64,000 nt of DNA from Pteria penguin. Taxonomy: Eukaryota; Mollusca; Bivalvia; Pterioida; Pteriidae. The notes beneath the pieces were generated by a model. The model did no database searches, was not told where the DNA came from, and was given only the letters and a program-made list of their open reading frames with translations. A program made the position numbers and the translations under genes. Below are positions 10,497 to 22,865 of the stretch, piece by piece (within the stretch, counting starts at the first letter, position 1; each line of letters starts with the position of its first letter). The DNA lies in contig CM068590.1 in assembly GCA_035048485.1 (NCBI GenBank), positions 12,012,494 to 12,076,493 of the forward strand, written 5' to 3'.

Positions 10497-11877
10497 GTGA
10501 AAAAGAAAAAAGAGGAGTTACTGGCTCAGTTATGTGGCAGAAGTCACCATAGAGCTATACAATACATGAATATAAATAATATACTAGAATATATATCACA
10601 TTACAAAAATATTTGATTGCATTGCAATTACGATACCGACTTAGGACGGTCATTTAATTTGACAAAAGCCAAACAAATGGTGTGGTTAACCGGTTTACGG
10701 GCCCACCTTCCCACTCACCGTAACAGCAGAACAATCAAAGGACGTACATTTAAAAATTTATAAATAATCCTCCATGTAAAGAACAAGGGTCAACAGGCAC
10801 CGCACACCGAGAGGCCACAAAAACACAAACACGTAAGGTACTGCAAAACACACAATGGTACCAAAATATATGCGACATCAACATGATGAACCGTGCCCTG
10901 CCAGTCCGAAAGCGAGCCAAGACCCTAGATCTGTAGGAGTCCCGACTAACAGCCAGAGGGGACGAGGTTCAGGACCATGTCTCCTCTGAAAGAGGTCTGG
11001 ACAAGGCCCGTCATATAGCCCCCCCCCCCCCACCGCCCTGTTAGCCAGCGTGCAACGTTCAAACAAAAGGCTGCAGAGGGGCCAAACACAAGACCCATAG
11101 TCCCCCTGATGATCTCAACACCATATTGTCTACCCAGAAGACCTTTGACCACTCCACCACACGACAAAACAACGTCATCGGAGCCTTCCACTCTTCCCAG
11201 TCCACACACGAGACCACCGCAAAAACAAGGACGGGAAACCCCACCGGACACACACCGCCGAAAAGAAATATCTCCAAACCCAGACAGAAGTTCCGAACAA
11301 GATCCGAAGAACCCGCCGAATGCCCCTCCTAGCCCGCCACACCCGCAACCCTGAGCCAAAAGTTCCGCAGCAACCCGCAAATTTCGTCTACGAAAGTCCA
11401 AAACCTCGGCGCAGCCCCCGACAAATCGAACCAATTGAGACACACAGACACCACACGATGTGAGTCGAGGGACATCGCCATCCAAGCAAGGGAAATTCAC
11501 AATAGGAAATCCAAAATCCCCACATTTATCATAAATATTAGTATATATTGGGTGATTGATAATTTTGATGTTTAAATCTAAGAAAGGTGTAGATTAATCT
11601 CAAGTATTAGCTTTATTCAATGTGAGCTCTGGTGGATAAATTTCTGATATAAATTGTTGGAATTCAGGGTTGTCGATAACCAAAATGTCATCCAGATATC
11701 TGCAAGTATTATTGAATTTGTCAATGAGGTCAAAACGTTTTGATTTTTGAAGAGAAACTATAAAATCCCTCTCATAACAATAAAGAAATAAATCTGCTAT
11801 CAGAGGCGCGCAGTTAGAACCCATAGGAATCCCAACTATTTGTTGATATATCTTGCCATCAAATTGCACAAAAATAT
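10497..11877 (-). mobile_element. PLE1 copy B, 5'-truncated, with hypermutated tract
   Basis: Homologous to copy A (14487-16103) on the same strand. 11600-11877 encodes the RT core IFVQFDGKIYQQ, GIPMGSNCAPLIADL and the active-site box YLDDIL, ending in the TGA shared by all copies (11600-11602). 10946-11500 is the RT C-terminal part and 10497-10797 the 3' UTR. From 10798 to 11520 the plus strand shows T replaced by C throughout relative to A and C. This turns Tyr, Lys, Asn, Ile and Thr codons into Cys, Gly, Arg, Asp, Val and Ala codons. Flanks on both sides are almost unchanged. Homology stops at 11877, the 5' truncation point. Not functional. Confidence 0.9.
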
Positions 11878-12248
11878 TAAAGTTTGATTTTCGATTTATC
11901 ATATTGATTTCATTCATATAATTGTCTAATTGTTCAATATATCTTTAAAAGTTATTTCGCCTTATGGTTTATTTACAATGGCGGCAAATGGAATGTGAGG
12001 CGGTGATGGAGTGAATAAATCGGCTTCATTCATAATCACTCGATATTTTCATCCGCTACTATAAAGTTTACTACAATGACGTAAGCGTTGCAGGATTCGT
12101 AAACTAACGTGGGAGAAAAAGAATCAACCACCACTACCAGTGATGGACAGAGATATCCTAACCCGAGTGTCAAAAATCTCGGTCCTCCACAACGAGGCTT
12201 GCCATCACTGATTGTGCAGTCTGATCGATTGATTGCAATCTGGTCATT
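11878..12248. other. Non-coding stretch
   Basis: Nothing recognised between two PLE1-derived segments. Confidence 0.4.
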
Positions 12249-12311
12249 GAAAGAAAAAAGAGGAGTTACCGGCTCAGTTATGTGGCAGAAGTCACCATGG
12301 AGCTATACAAT
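12247..12311 (-). mobile_element. PLE1 3'-end scrap
   Basis: These 65 bases match the last 65 bases of the PLE1 3' end (GAAAAAAGAGGAGTTACCGG and onward) seen at 10497, 14487 and, inverted, 37105. Homology stops after GCTATACAAT. This is an extreme 5' truncation. Confidence 0.85.
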
Positions 12312-12392
12312 TGAGACCAAGAAGATATCAGGTTTGTAATTCACTAAAGTTCAGCAACTAAATGTCGTTTTTTCATTTCAGATTTAGAGTTT

Positions 12393-13720
12393 TTAGGTAG
12401 TTTTGTAGAGAAATAATAACGTTATCAATAATGTGAAGTGATTGTAAAGAAAGTTCTTGTATTCACGTTTAGAATTATGTCTGATTTTATATGAATGATT
12501 ACGAAAACGGTTTTTCAGTTGCTTTACCTTGAGAGCTAAGTCATTTCTCTGGTATAAAATATCCACCGAGATATGGAATATTGCTACACATAAAGAGAAA
12601 ATCTGTGATACAGAAATTGGAACCGTCACATCTGTCGTGGAATGAGGTTATGATGTGACCACCAATGTTGTTAGATAACATATTATGCAGCTACGAAGTA
12701 TTGTTTTCTCTCTGAGGTATCCTTAATTTTCAGATAATATAAGTAGATAGTATTAGGACAATCTGTGAATGTTGGATTATCATTTGAAAACAAGCCATTT
12801 ATGTATCTGCATATGAAGTTGAACGTTATCGCTTCTTCCCTTTAAAGAGCAAAGACTACATGAATTCAGTCTTGTATGAATAAAGAAATATGTAAGCGAA
12901 GAGCGAGGAACAGTTAGTGCTAACTGAAACCCCAACCATTTCTTGAATCGATTTTCCCTCGAAAACCATAAAACTGTTATCGATTTGAAAATTCAACCCC
13001 TTTATGAAATCAGAATTTTTAAAATCAGATTTCTCCATTACAAAAAAAAAAAAACAAAAAAAAAAGAACCTTGAACAGAAAAAGAATAAAATAAAATAAA
13101 TCGGAATTCGTGGTTGATAATTTCGGAGAGTTTTTTATGTTTCAATATCGAAAAATCAAGTGCTTTCCCTAGCGAATTTTATAAATTTGTCAACATATGG
13201 TACTTCAGATTTCGACCGGTGCCCTTTTGAATTTATATTTGATAAAGACTTATGTCTTAATTTTTTCGAGAAGAAACATCATTGAAAGCCGTTTGAAGTT
13301 CATAAACAATTAGATATAGTACATTCCCTAGAAAAGAAACGATGCAGAACTTTAAATTATTATATATCTTGTGGCACGAGTGGTTGTATCATCTGGAGAG
13401 CAAGAATTTTTCAATTTTTCCAGGTTATTTTTTTCCACATTTACCAAATATTATCTACTGTTTAAGGTGAAGACGATACAGATTTCTGATATACTTTCGA
13501 ATATAATACTTGAATGCATATCTAAATTGAGGGAATTCCAATAAAACGGTAATTTATCGCAAAAGATTCATCCGAAGGAATTATTGATCTATTTAATGAC
13601 ATGTTTGCATGCAAGTGTACATTTGTGTAGTTATTCTTCGCACCAGATTGAATATACTGTTTCATCCATTTATACATAAGATAATGAAAATGTGTAAATA
13701 ATCTAAAGGACACCATTGCT
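12393..13720 (-). pseudogene. Ancient Penelope-like RT remnant (family 3)
   Basis: Several minus-strand ORF pieces line up in order with the RT of family 2. 13522-13716 ends in IIPSDESFAINYRFIG, like the ITPADKASNNYTF box. 12856-13038 reads FMVFEGKSIQEMVG then STNCSSLFAYIFLYSYKTEF, corresponding to the GIPMGTNCALLLADIFLYS box. 12393-12629 holds NFCITDF-like residues and LALKVKQLKNRFRNHSYK, corresponding to the thumb-region RARRLSVKLLNQGY. No single frame is continuous. Divergence is much greater than in families 1 and 2, so this is an old insertion. Confidence 0.7.
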
Positions 13721-13889
13721 CTGTTAAGTTAAAAAGCTATGCAGACATTTCTTCACGTGCATTTGCGACACCGGATTTCAGTTCAACAGCAATCAATACA
13801 GAGAATAGGATAATTTGATTTAGTGTCATCTTCATATGCTCAAGTGTACAAACATATATGTATTTATGTTTTCTATTTGAAGAGCTGTT

Positions 13890-14060
13890 GCAAGACTTTG
13901 TGTTACATCAACGACGGGTGTTATATCAAGGAAGAGATGCTTACTCCTCCAGGACACCTGGTCTCACCTCAGTTTAATTGAGGTTTGCATTTGCCTAAAT
14001 ATGACTTCGCATTGTCCTTTGTGTGTATGTCCTTGGTAAATTGTGACATATTGTTTTAAG
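13890..14060 (+). mobile_element. PLE 3' UTR fragment
   Basis: Contains GACGGGTGTTATATCAAGG, then GATGCTTACTCCTCC and the core CACCTGGTCTCACCTC at 13955-13970, followed by the tail seen after family-2 PLEs. No coding part is attached; 14060-14486 shows only a poly-C run (about 14167-14178). Confidence 0.8.
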
Positions 14061-14486
14061 CTTTCGCTCTCAAGTTTTGAGAAATTTCGATAAAAATTGG
14101 CGGTAATTCTGAATTAATATAGTAAAAGATAAAGTGTAAATAAGTTATGGAAAGGATGATTATGAACATCATAACCCCCCCCCCCCCAACCCCCCTTTGC
14201 CCACTTCACAACAGGGGATAGAAAAACCAAGACCTAAATGCAGCTAGTGAATTTTTTCATCTTTTCATACAACCGTCTCCTAAAATAGCTAAAGAAGCAA
14301 TCAAATATGTTAATGCACAGTATGTTTTCAATAATTGACATATCTCAAGATTTATTATGTACAAATTACTTTTAGTGAAGGACAGGAATGCATTTTAAAT
14401 TCTTCAATATTATATTCCATTATACTTGTACCAACGCGGAGATTAACAGATCATTATGTCATGGTATTTAAAAATCATTTTTTAAA

Positions 14487-16103
14487 AGAAAAAAGAGGAG
14501 TTACCGGCTCAGTTATGTGGCAGAAGTCACCATGGAGCTATACAATACATGAATATAAATAATATAATAGAACATTTAACACATTACAAAAATATTTGAT
14601 TGTAGTGCAATTACGATACCGACTTAGGACGGTCATTTAATTTGACAAAAGCCAAACAAATGGTGTGGTTAACCGGTTTACGGGCCCACCTTCCCACTCA
14701 CCGTAACAGCAGAACAATCAAAAGACGTACATTTAAAAATTTATAAATAATTCTCCATGTAAAGAACAAGGGTCAACAGGTATCGCATATTGAGAGGTCA
14801 TAAAAATATAAACACGTAAGGTATTGTAAAAAACATAATGGTATAAAAATATATGCGACATCAACATGATAAACCGTGCTCTGCCAGTCTGAAACCGAGG
14901 TAAGACCCTAGATCTGTAGGAGTCCCGACTAACAGTCAGAGGGGACGAGGTTCAGGACCATGTCTCCTCTGAAAGAGGTTTGGACAAGGCCCGTCATATA
15001 GTCCCCACCGCCCTGTTAGTCAGCGTGCAACGTTCAAGTAAAAGTCTGCATAAGGCTGTAGAGGGGCCAAATACAAGACCTATAGTCTTTTTGATGATCT
15101 CAATATCATATTGTCTATTTAGGAAACGTTTGACTATTTTATTACATGATAAAATAACGTTATCGGAGCCTTTTACTTTCCTTAGTTTATATACGAGATC
15201 ACCGTAAAAATTAGGATGGGAAATTCCATTGGATACATACTGTTGAAAAGAAATATTTCCAAATTTAGATAGAAGTTCTGAATAAGATCTGAAGAATTTG
15301 CCGAATGTTTTTCTTAGCTTGGGATATCTGTAACCCTGAATTAAAAGTTTAGTAGTAATTTGTAAATTTCGTTTATGAAAGTCCAAAACATCGGTGCAGC
15401 CTCTGACAAATCGAACTAATTGAGATATATAGATACCATATGATGGGAGTCGAGGGACATCGCCATCCAAGTAAGGGAAATTTACAATAGGAAATCCAAA
15501 ATCCTCACGTTTATCATAAATATTAGTATATATTAGGTTGTTGATAATTTTGATGTTTAAATCTAAGAAAGGTGTAGATTTATCTCAAGTATTAGCTTTA
15601 TTCAATGTGAGCTCTGGTGGATATATTTCTGATATAAATTGTTCGAATTCAGGGTTGTCGATAACCAAAATGTCATCCAGATATCTGCAAGTATTATTAA
15701 ATTTGTCAATGAGGTCAAAACGTTTTGATTTTTGAATAGAAACCATAAAATCCCTCTCATAACAATAAAGAAATAAATCTGCTATCAGAGGCGCGCAGTT
15801 AGTACCCATAGGAATCCCAACTATTTGTTGATATATCTTGCCATCAAATTGCACAAAAATATTATTCATGAGAAAATCTAGTGCTTTACATAATTCCTTG
15901 CAAGTCCAGTATTTATATGAAGTATATTGTTTGTTGGAAAAGAACCCAGAGTTATTGGAGGTACATATGTACGTTTTAGATTCTCTGTGAAAACACCATT
16001 GTATAAGAGACAGCAACTTGCTTTTAATCAAATCATGAGGCAGAGATGTATAAAGTGTAGAAAAATCAAATGTAGAAATTTGAGTCGCTTTGAACATTTT
16101 AAA
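14487..16103 (-). mobile_element. PLE1 copy A, RT with one stop
   Basis: Retrotransposon of the Penelope-like order. The RT core ORF (15585-16106) carries FDFSTLYTSLPHDLI, GIPMGTNCAPLIADLFLY and the catalytic CRYLDDILVID box. It ends in a TGA at 15585-15587. The same frame continues past the TGA (STPFLDLNIKI, then the ORF at 14994-15470 with PSYGIYISQLVRF and LLIQGYRYPKLRKTFGKFF). 14487-14990 is the 3' UTR. No GIY-YIG endonuclease is visible at either end. The copy is 5'-truncated about where the RT begins. It keeps canonical residues at the positions changed in copy B. Confidence 0.9.
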
Positions 16104-16112
16104 CATCCTTTT

Positions 16113-16190
16113 TGAAACTCACACGATTTTGTATCCTACCTTGAACTTTGAGAATGATTAACGGTTTGGTATTTCTTCGATATTGATTTC
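16113..16190 (+). mobile_element. PLE2 3' tail
   Basis: The stretch GAGAATGATTAACGGTTTGG with its flanks also occurs at 19037-19077 and, inverted, at 32805-32835. It is the 3' tail of family-2 PLEs and abuts the truncated 5' end of PLE1 copy A head to head. Confidence 0.8.
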
Positions 16191-18125
16191 TACTATAAAG
16201 ATTTACAAAGAGTAGTTTGTTAAGTTCTGACAGACACCTGTATGGAATAGATTTAAAAGTTCTTCACGACTCTATTCAAACCTTCATTAAATACAAAAAG
16301 AAGTGATAATAAGTGGTTAAGACTTTAAAGTTACATGGTAATGATACGGGTTTCTTATTTTTACGATTTAAAGTATACAGTATTGAAACATAAAGAATTC
16401 TGGAGTATTACGAGTATATCATTGACTATTCAAAAATATTTATTACATTTCGTATTCAAATAGAACAAATACAGACAAAAGCAGACAATGATCATAATTG
16501 CCTTTTTTCGTGCAAACAAGTCAGGTATGCTGATCGCCAAACAAGCGTGGTCATGTGTGTTTACATAACAACTGGAAATAATACAAATGGCTGACTACGT
16601 AGTACATGGTCGTATTTAACGACCAATATTCATATCACTTTTTGACATGCTGTAAACATTTCTTTTTAATAATTCAAATTTTAAAAAGTCATCACTATTT
16701 TATAAAAACTTCTGCTTGTTTCTTTGTTTGATACGACATACTTTTCAGTTTAATCTGATGATTTTAGTGCTAGATAATATCCGTAAAACAGACTTAATGT
16801 GATTTGAAGGTAAGACAAATGTTATTCACCCTTGCATATGAAAGATACTTATTTCATTATAAAACAAATTAATGAGGAACTAGAAAAAGGAATGTGCAAT
16901 TAAGAGAGGAGTATCTGAGAATTTATCTATATAGTGAGAAATTTTGTAATATTGACTTTGACATGTATACATGAATGGTAATAAGACACAGCTAAAGGAA
17001 AACAGAGGTTCATTTTGATAACAGACATAACTATCCGCGATTTGTTAACAATATCTAGTTAAAAGATGTGTGAATGTATGTTTGAAATAAGTAATAAGTA
17101 ATATATATAAATAACTGCCCTTGCTTTTAATTGAAAAGTAGACAGTACACGATGTTTGTGAACATTAATTGTCTCGATGCAGTTTTGAACTAGTTTTGAA
17201 TATTTCATTGTGTCTTTGCTTTCTAAAGAAAAGAATCAATTCGCTTTGATATATCTTTATCCAGAGTGATGTGTGATATGGATTAATACTTATCCAAACC
17301 GTAACACCACTCTTTGACATTAGCTTTATTCGACAATATCTACTTGTCTAAGTAACGAGTGTTTGCTAGAAAGAATAATATGCTTATCCCCCAAACACTT
17401 GAGCTAACTCTCAAGGGAGATTGCTTGAGTCGCTATTTATTACAAATATATCCTCGGAAACCCTGCGGCGCAGCGATATATACCAAATAGTTTGAATTCT
17501 TCGGTTTACGATTGATTCGATTGATTATGTAATTTAGGCTATGAGATGTGCATTACGAAAAATCATGCCCTTTTCAATAAATATTACAAAATCATAACGG
17601 CAGTTCAGTAATCATAGCGAAACTTCACTTTGTTCATTGTTAGAATATTGAATTCGAAACAGAAAACTTATAATGACATTTAATTAGTGCATGTGCGTAC
17701 ACTTTAAAAAGACATGAGAAAAAATCAAACTAGATCATCCATTCAAATACAAACAAATACAGACAAAAGCAGACAATGACCATAATTGCCTTTTTTCGTT
17801 TAAACATGTCAGGCGTGGCCATGTGTGTTTACATAACAACTGAAAATAAACCAAATAGCTGACTACGTAGTACATGTAAGTCTTATTTGCGAACGGAAAT
17901 GGACAAAGTGTTACGATTGGGGTTTATTTATTTCCCATAATAAATGTTTTGTGTCATTTCTATTTTCTTGTCCAATTTTGCTGATTTGGTGTGCAAACAT
18001 ATTTGGATTTCTTAGTTGACTCTTTTGAACTTTCTAATTATAAAATTCAGGAAAACTAGTACACTCAGATAAAATACATTTCCAAAATGTGCATACGACT
18101 TTCTACATTGAGCCTAACCTATGTA
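16191..18125. repeat. Non-coding with a diverged direct repeat pair
   Basis: 16451-16620 and 17743-17885 are similar (shared AAATACAGACAAAAGCAGAC and GCTGACTACGTAGTACATG) in the same orientation, about 1.29 kb apart. The sequence between them is AT-rich and has no recognisable ORF. An LTR pair around a lost interior or a local duplication would both fit. Confidence 0.55.
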
Positions 18126-18129
18126 AACC

Positions 18130-18215
18130 GAGATTCCGTGTTACGGAAAACCTTGGAATGTAAAGATCTCTCACTGCTTCTGGTACATCCCTTGCATAGG
18201 AAAACCAAATATGAA
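18130..18215 (+). mobile_element. SINE body fragment
   Basis: GTAAAGATCTCTCACTGCTT and its flanks match the middle of the SINE at 22866-23152 (GTTAAAGATCCCTCACTGCTT). No tRNA head is seen. A poly-G run follows at 18231-18249. Confidence 0.6.
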
Positions 18216-18419
18216 GCAATGTACCAGGGAGAGGGGGGGGGGGGGGGGGTAACAATAACAAAATTGAATCATATGACTTGTGTTAGCATTTATGACAAGA
18301 CTACAACACAATGAATGATAGAATTTGGATCTAGATTATATCATGAAGATTTATTTTTGATTGATTATTGTTTTACGTTACGAGTATTTCAGGAATATGG
18401 TGACAGCGTCTGTCTGACT

Positions 18420-18625
18420 CACTGCATAAAAAATAAAATCATAGCAACGGACCCACCCGAAACAGTAAACATTTTTTCAAGTGCCGCGGCTATCGTGACA
18501 CCTAACCTCGGTTTTTACTGTATCATCCAAAACACAGGGCGCGATGGAAGCCGAACACTGGAACTCTCGTTCAAGGAACGAGCACCTCATCCACCGGACT
18601 ACACCAGCTTTAAAAAGACTGACGT
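18420..18625 (-). mobile_element. tRNA-derived SINE, degenerate
   Basis: Read on the minus strand it aligns with the SINE at 22866-23152: a tRNA-like head (CTGGTGTAGTCCGGTGGATG), then GGATGATACAGTAAAAACCG, then CTGTTTCGGGTGGGTCCGTTG. Box B is decayed. The plus-strand ORF over it is an artefact. Confidence 0.7.
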
Positions 18626-18714
18626 CATATTGGTTGTTATAGATTTAATGTAATCTGGGAAATGAATCAAATAATTTTAGGAGAAAGAGGTATAACTCAA
18701 AAATTTTAACGTGG

Positions 18715-19080
18715 TCTGTCTACGGTCGCTATGGGAATCATGTACGGAAATATGATGCGCCTCTTTCTAGAATGATTGATAATATTCTGGAATGCGACTA
18801 AATGATCTGTTCAGTGAACACCAAATATGACTTTGTATACCAGTTTTGTACTTTCGTATGTACAATTAGGAAACCAAAACTCTTGATTTTGACATGTTTC
18901 TTGAGAACTGCTGTGACGGGTGATGTATTCAGACAGGAGACGCTTACTCTCCCCGGGCACCTGGTCTCACCTCAGTATTTTGGGGTTCACAACAGTTCCT
19001 TTTTAACACTTACACGATTTTGTATCTGTCCTTGGACTTTGAGAATGATTAACGGTTTGGTACGTCTTCAATATTGATTA
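18715..19080 (+). mobile_element. PLE2 3' end: last RT codons and 3' UTR
   Basis: Begins with the end of the RT (YGRYGNHVRKYDAPLSRM..NILECD and a TAA, about 18720-18801). It continues through the 3' UTR almost identically to 32812-33100 on the other strand: the core CACCTGGTCTCACCTC at 18958-18973 and the tail to about 19077. A 5'-truncated family-2 insertion. Confidence 0.85.
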
Positions 19081-19324
19081 CCAACCGAAGTAAAGTATAA
19101 TTAGTTTGAAAGGATAAAAAATCACAATAAAACAAATTTTGCGGTAAAGTGCTTGATATTCAGAGAAAGTGGATCGGTGTATTAATACTTCCATTTGAAG
19201 AACCAATATGGTGAAAGATCTAATGGAATAAGAGAATCAGAAATAAATGATGTGACATGCTGTTTATTTATAAAAATATAAAACGTTTTTGTCCGGTCGG
19301 TTCGGTATTCAAATCGAGAAGTCC

Positions 19325-19455
19325 TAAGTTTTAAGCTGGCTGGCTGCTTTCCGGTGGCCTATCTTTCAGACAAGACAAAATCATCTCCTGGTAAAAGCAT
19401 TGCATTAGACAGATACCGTCAACATATAGTCTGACGTAAAGCAAAAATCAAAGAA
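19325..19455 (+). mobile_element. Degenerate SINE fragment
   Basis: Contains CTTTCAGACAAGACAAAATC and CAGATACCGTCAACATATAG..AAAATCAA, matching the body and 3' end of the SINE at 22866-23152 with an internal loss. Confidence 0.5.
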
Positions 19456-19749
19456 AACATACTTTTAAACAGAGATACAAAAGAAATACAGAAAGAGAAA
19501 TATATGTGGTATTCATCATTAACAGGGAAAATACAGATATGCCTGCAATGTTGAGTTAAAGAGATCGCAATTTTCTAGACGATGTGAGAATATTCCTTGC
19601 TAACAAATTGCATCTAACCTGAAATCGTTTTAAGGTAATGCATACAGCTTGAAATTATAGACAGATAAAATACCAACATTGTAGTTCTTACTTTTATAAT
19701 GTGTTATTTTTTATAATACAATAATAACCAAGACGACGATGACGAGGAT

Positions 19750-19753
19750 GATG

Positions 19754-19817
<64 letters not shown>
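19750..19817. repeat. ATA trinucleotide microsatellite
   Basis: About 20 uninterrupted ATA/TAA units, preceded by GATGACGA-type repeats. The flanks 19460-19749 and 19818-20029 show nothing recognisable. Confidence 0.95.
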
Positions 19818-19818
<1 letters not shown>

Positions 19819-20029
19819 GATGTAAGAGCGAAGTTACCCATTTACGGACAGCGCTATTCATGAGAGATATTCCTTAATTTTAAATAACTTAAAAACTTTA
19901 TATAAACCAATAACTAGAAGTACATATTTCGAGTTATTAGAGTGGTACTTAAAATAGGCTGAGGAACTAGCAGCAGCATCGAACCTGTAATGATAAGGAA
20001 GTTAAAGGCACCGAGGGATTAACCATATC

Positions 20030-20260
20030 TCATGGTCCATGGAATAAAAGGACATTATCGTATTTAATGTCATATTCAAACAAATGCGAACCCCAAACAA
20101 CTCGAGGTGAAACCGGGGGATTAAGAGACACCTGGTTGCATGAAACATCCGTCGAAAAAGTCCTGCAACAACTTTTCAAGTCGAGAAAGTAAATACATAA
20201 ATATACACATATGAACACATGACGGAGAGAAGAACACGAAGTCAAATTATTCTATTCACG
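20030..20260 (-). mobile_element. PLE 3' UTR fragment
   Basis: The minus strand carries the block seen at 35100-35280 and 57426-57680: CATGGACCATGAGATATGG-like end, degenerate CACCTGGTCTCACCTC core near 20104, and the GTTGCAGGACTTTTTCGACGG segment. Confidence 0.75.
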
Positions 20261-22865
20261 GTATGAAATGTTGTTTAACTGAAATTCTGGCTTCGGAAAT
20301 ATCAGATAATATATTCTGGTGCACCGTATGCTCATATCAACAACTTATAAGTCAGTGCACAGAGTATATCAATCTCAGCTCCACTTTTACGATATTCGTT
20401 TCTTTATAAAACTTTCGAGAAACAAATTGGTAGCCTGACTTGATCTCCTCGACAGCGTATCCTAGACATATACCCTGTTCTTCTATGCCATTAAAAAGTC
20501 TTTATCACGTCTTGTGATTGGTTCATCACTGAATAGCAATAGCCAAAATCTTGGCAATCTTTGGTATAAATTGTTACATTTTTACACATAATTGTCAGGT
20601 ATTTACAGAAATTAAATCTGTTGAAATGTTCATGCGTCTCTCCATATCATAAGGTTATGATCAAGTATAACAGATTCAGGCTTAGAAGCATAACAAAGAA
20701 TTTATCATCATTAATTATAGAACACATTACTTCTATTTTCAATGTGGTGGTAAATACGTAAGTTCAGCATTGATAAAATACATATTTTATGTGATATCAG
20801 ATGCACTATCTTTTTTTTAATTGTTCAATGATTACTTTTCTTCTTTCAAAAAATTCAAAATTAACTATATATGTATTTCGTCCGATGGAGGCTTTTTGTT
20901 ACTTATTTTATTAAAAAGAAATATGTGAATATATGTTAACGGTGATTGACACATGGTTCTATGTTTGGTACTTGGATAAATGAACCGCTTTACAAAGGAT
21001 ACCTAAAGTTTGATGCATACACCAACCGTTCTTCAATGTATAGGTTAAAGTGATTTTGGCTTTTCTTTATGATTAAGACTGGGGCGGAGCGTAGAAACGT
21101 CAAAATAATTTCTAACATGCTGATTAATCTTGATTGACACCCTGAGAGGAAATTTTCCTCACGTTTAAGACGATAGCTTTGACGGCCTGTAATTGATTGA
21201 TTTTTTCCTTAAATCAGCCAATGACTTCTTCAAACTGAATATTACCCAAAGACAGTTGATGCAGAGATGATTTGACTGTTTCCATGCATTTTAACAAATA
21301 GCGATAGCTTACCATTTTGTTTGAATTCCATCAAATTCCAAACACATGTACCTATATCATAATCGGGAATACAGCAAATACCCAGTATATGCTTCACATG
21401 AAACATTACGGTTAACCTTAAAAGAATCAAATTTAATGATTGTAGATAAACAACTATATCGAAATGTGTAGATTCTGGAAAAAGCTTGTTCTATAAAAAT
21501 GGTGATAAAATCTCGTCCCACATAAAGCAAAATAACACTAAAGTTTTCTAGTTTCTATTGATGCAAATCTAATTAATCTATCATCAACATCAAGACATCT
21601 CTCAATGAAGTTTATTTCTTTAACGAAATAACATAGAAATAATTCTTTATCGAAATGGTCAATTAATAGGGATGTGTGATATCACTGATATATTTGTATA
21701 CTGTAATATTTCCCATTGCGATAATATGTCGCAATATCAACACCAGATACCTAAGTCAATGAAATTCAAATTAAACTAATTATACATATCCGAAAGCTCA
21801 GGAATAAATTTGTAGACCACCACAGGATACAAACTGAGAAGACTTAAGGTACACAGCTATCGGTAAATCAATGGGTGGATTTATGTTTGGTGTTCCTTGA
21901 GTAATGACTATCTATAGGTAGCGTATCCATAGGTAGCAAAGTAACCCGCTACCTTACACGTCATGTTTGCGGGAATATATTTTATTTCCTCCCTAAATAT
22001 TAATACCGCATTTAATGGCGGTATCTCTCATTGGTAGCGTTAGCTAAGTAAAATCCATCTTACTTCATAACCGAGAAATAAAAACTTACAATAAACAAAG
22101 AATACGTCATAGCGTATACACATGTATAATATTTAGGGTGGTTCTGCGAAATAACATTCTCAATATATAGCGTTATTACATATGTCACTATAAGATGATT
22201 ACTGTAAAGCAAGATATGTGTATGTTTTTGGGGGGTTTCTTCGCTCTTCTTTTTTTCCTTTATTTTTTTTTTTTTTTTTCCTTTTCTTTATCATTTGAGA
22301 CTGTTTTATTTAAAATCGAAATCCTGAAAACATATTTCATGCACCTTATCAGAGTGATTTTTGACGTTTTCAACCACAATCCTTCATTAACAAGATGCAA
22401 TTGCAAAAAAAAATATATTGGATACACATTAATATCAATAATGTAGCTGGCCCTACACTGACTCGTTGGTGTTTTCAGTTGTCAGTAGGGCTACAACATC
22501 ATCCCATTTTACTGTTCCTGTCATTATTCCTATTCTTCAAGATTTATAGACTATAAATGACAGAAAGATTTAATATGTTTTGTTCAGGTATCGCCGAAAT
22601 AATGACGCAATAGTTGGAAATACAGAGAATTTATGCCGAGCGTTAATCGTGTTCTGAGCAGAGGTGCTGCGTTATATAAGAAGTAAATGAATAATTAACT
22701 CCGATTTAGAGAGGTGGGTTAGTTATGCACTTTCTTCTCATGTAACGTAGCGCTTGTGCTCGACACAGAAGAGATGAATGGGATTAGAATACATTATTGT
22801 AGTAAGGTACACCTAAGTGTATGCAAGTTCTGTCAACTTATGACTTATCATGACTTATGACAACG
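20261..22865. other. Long non-coding stretch
   Basis: AT-rich, with a poly-T run at 22261-22280. No ORF with family features, no RNA gene and no repeat shared with the rest of the window was recognised. Confidence 0.4.

Noticed and set aside
10946..11500. 184-codon Gly/Arg/Cys-rich minus-strand ORF, and overlapping ORFs on both strands (for example a Pro-rich one at 11109-11354)
   Set aside because: They lie in the A-to-G hypermutated PLE1 tract. Loss of A from the sense strand removes stop codons, and the protein aligns residue by residue with the normal RT C-terminus of copy A.
18315..18653. 112-codon plus-strand ORF
   Set aside because: Its second half is an antisense SINE, and no protein family features are seen.
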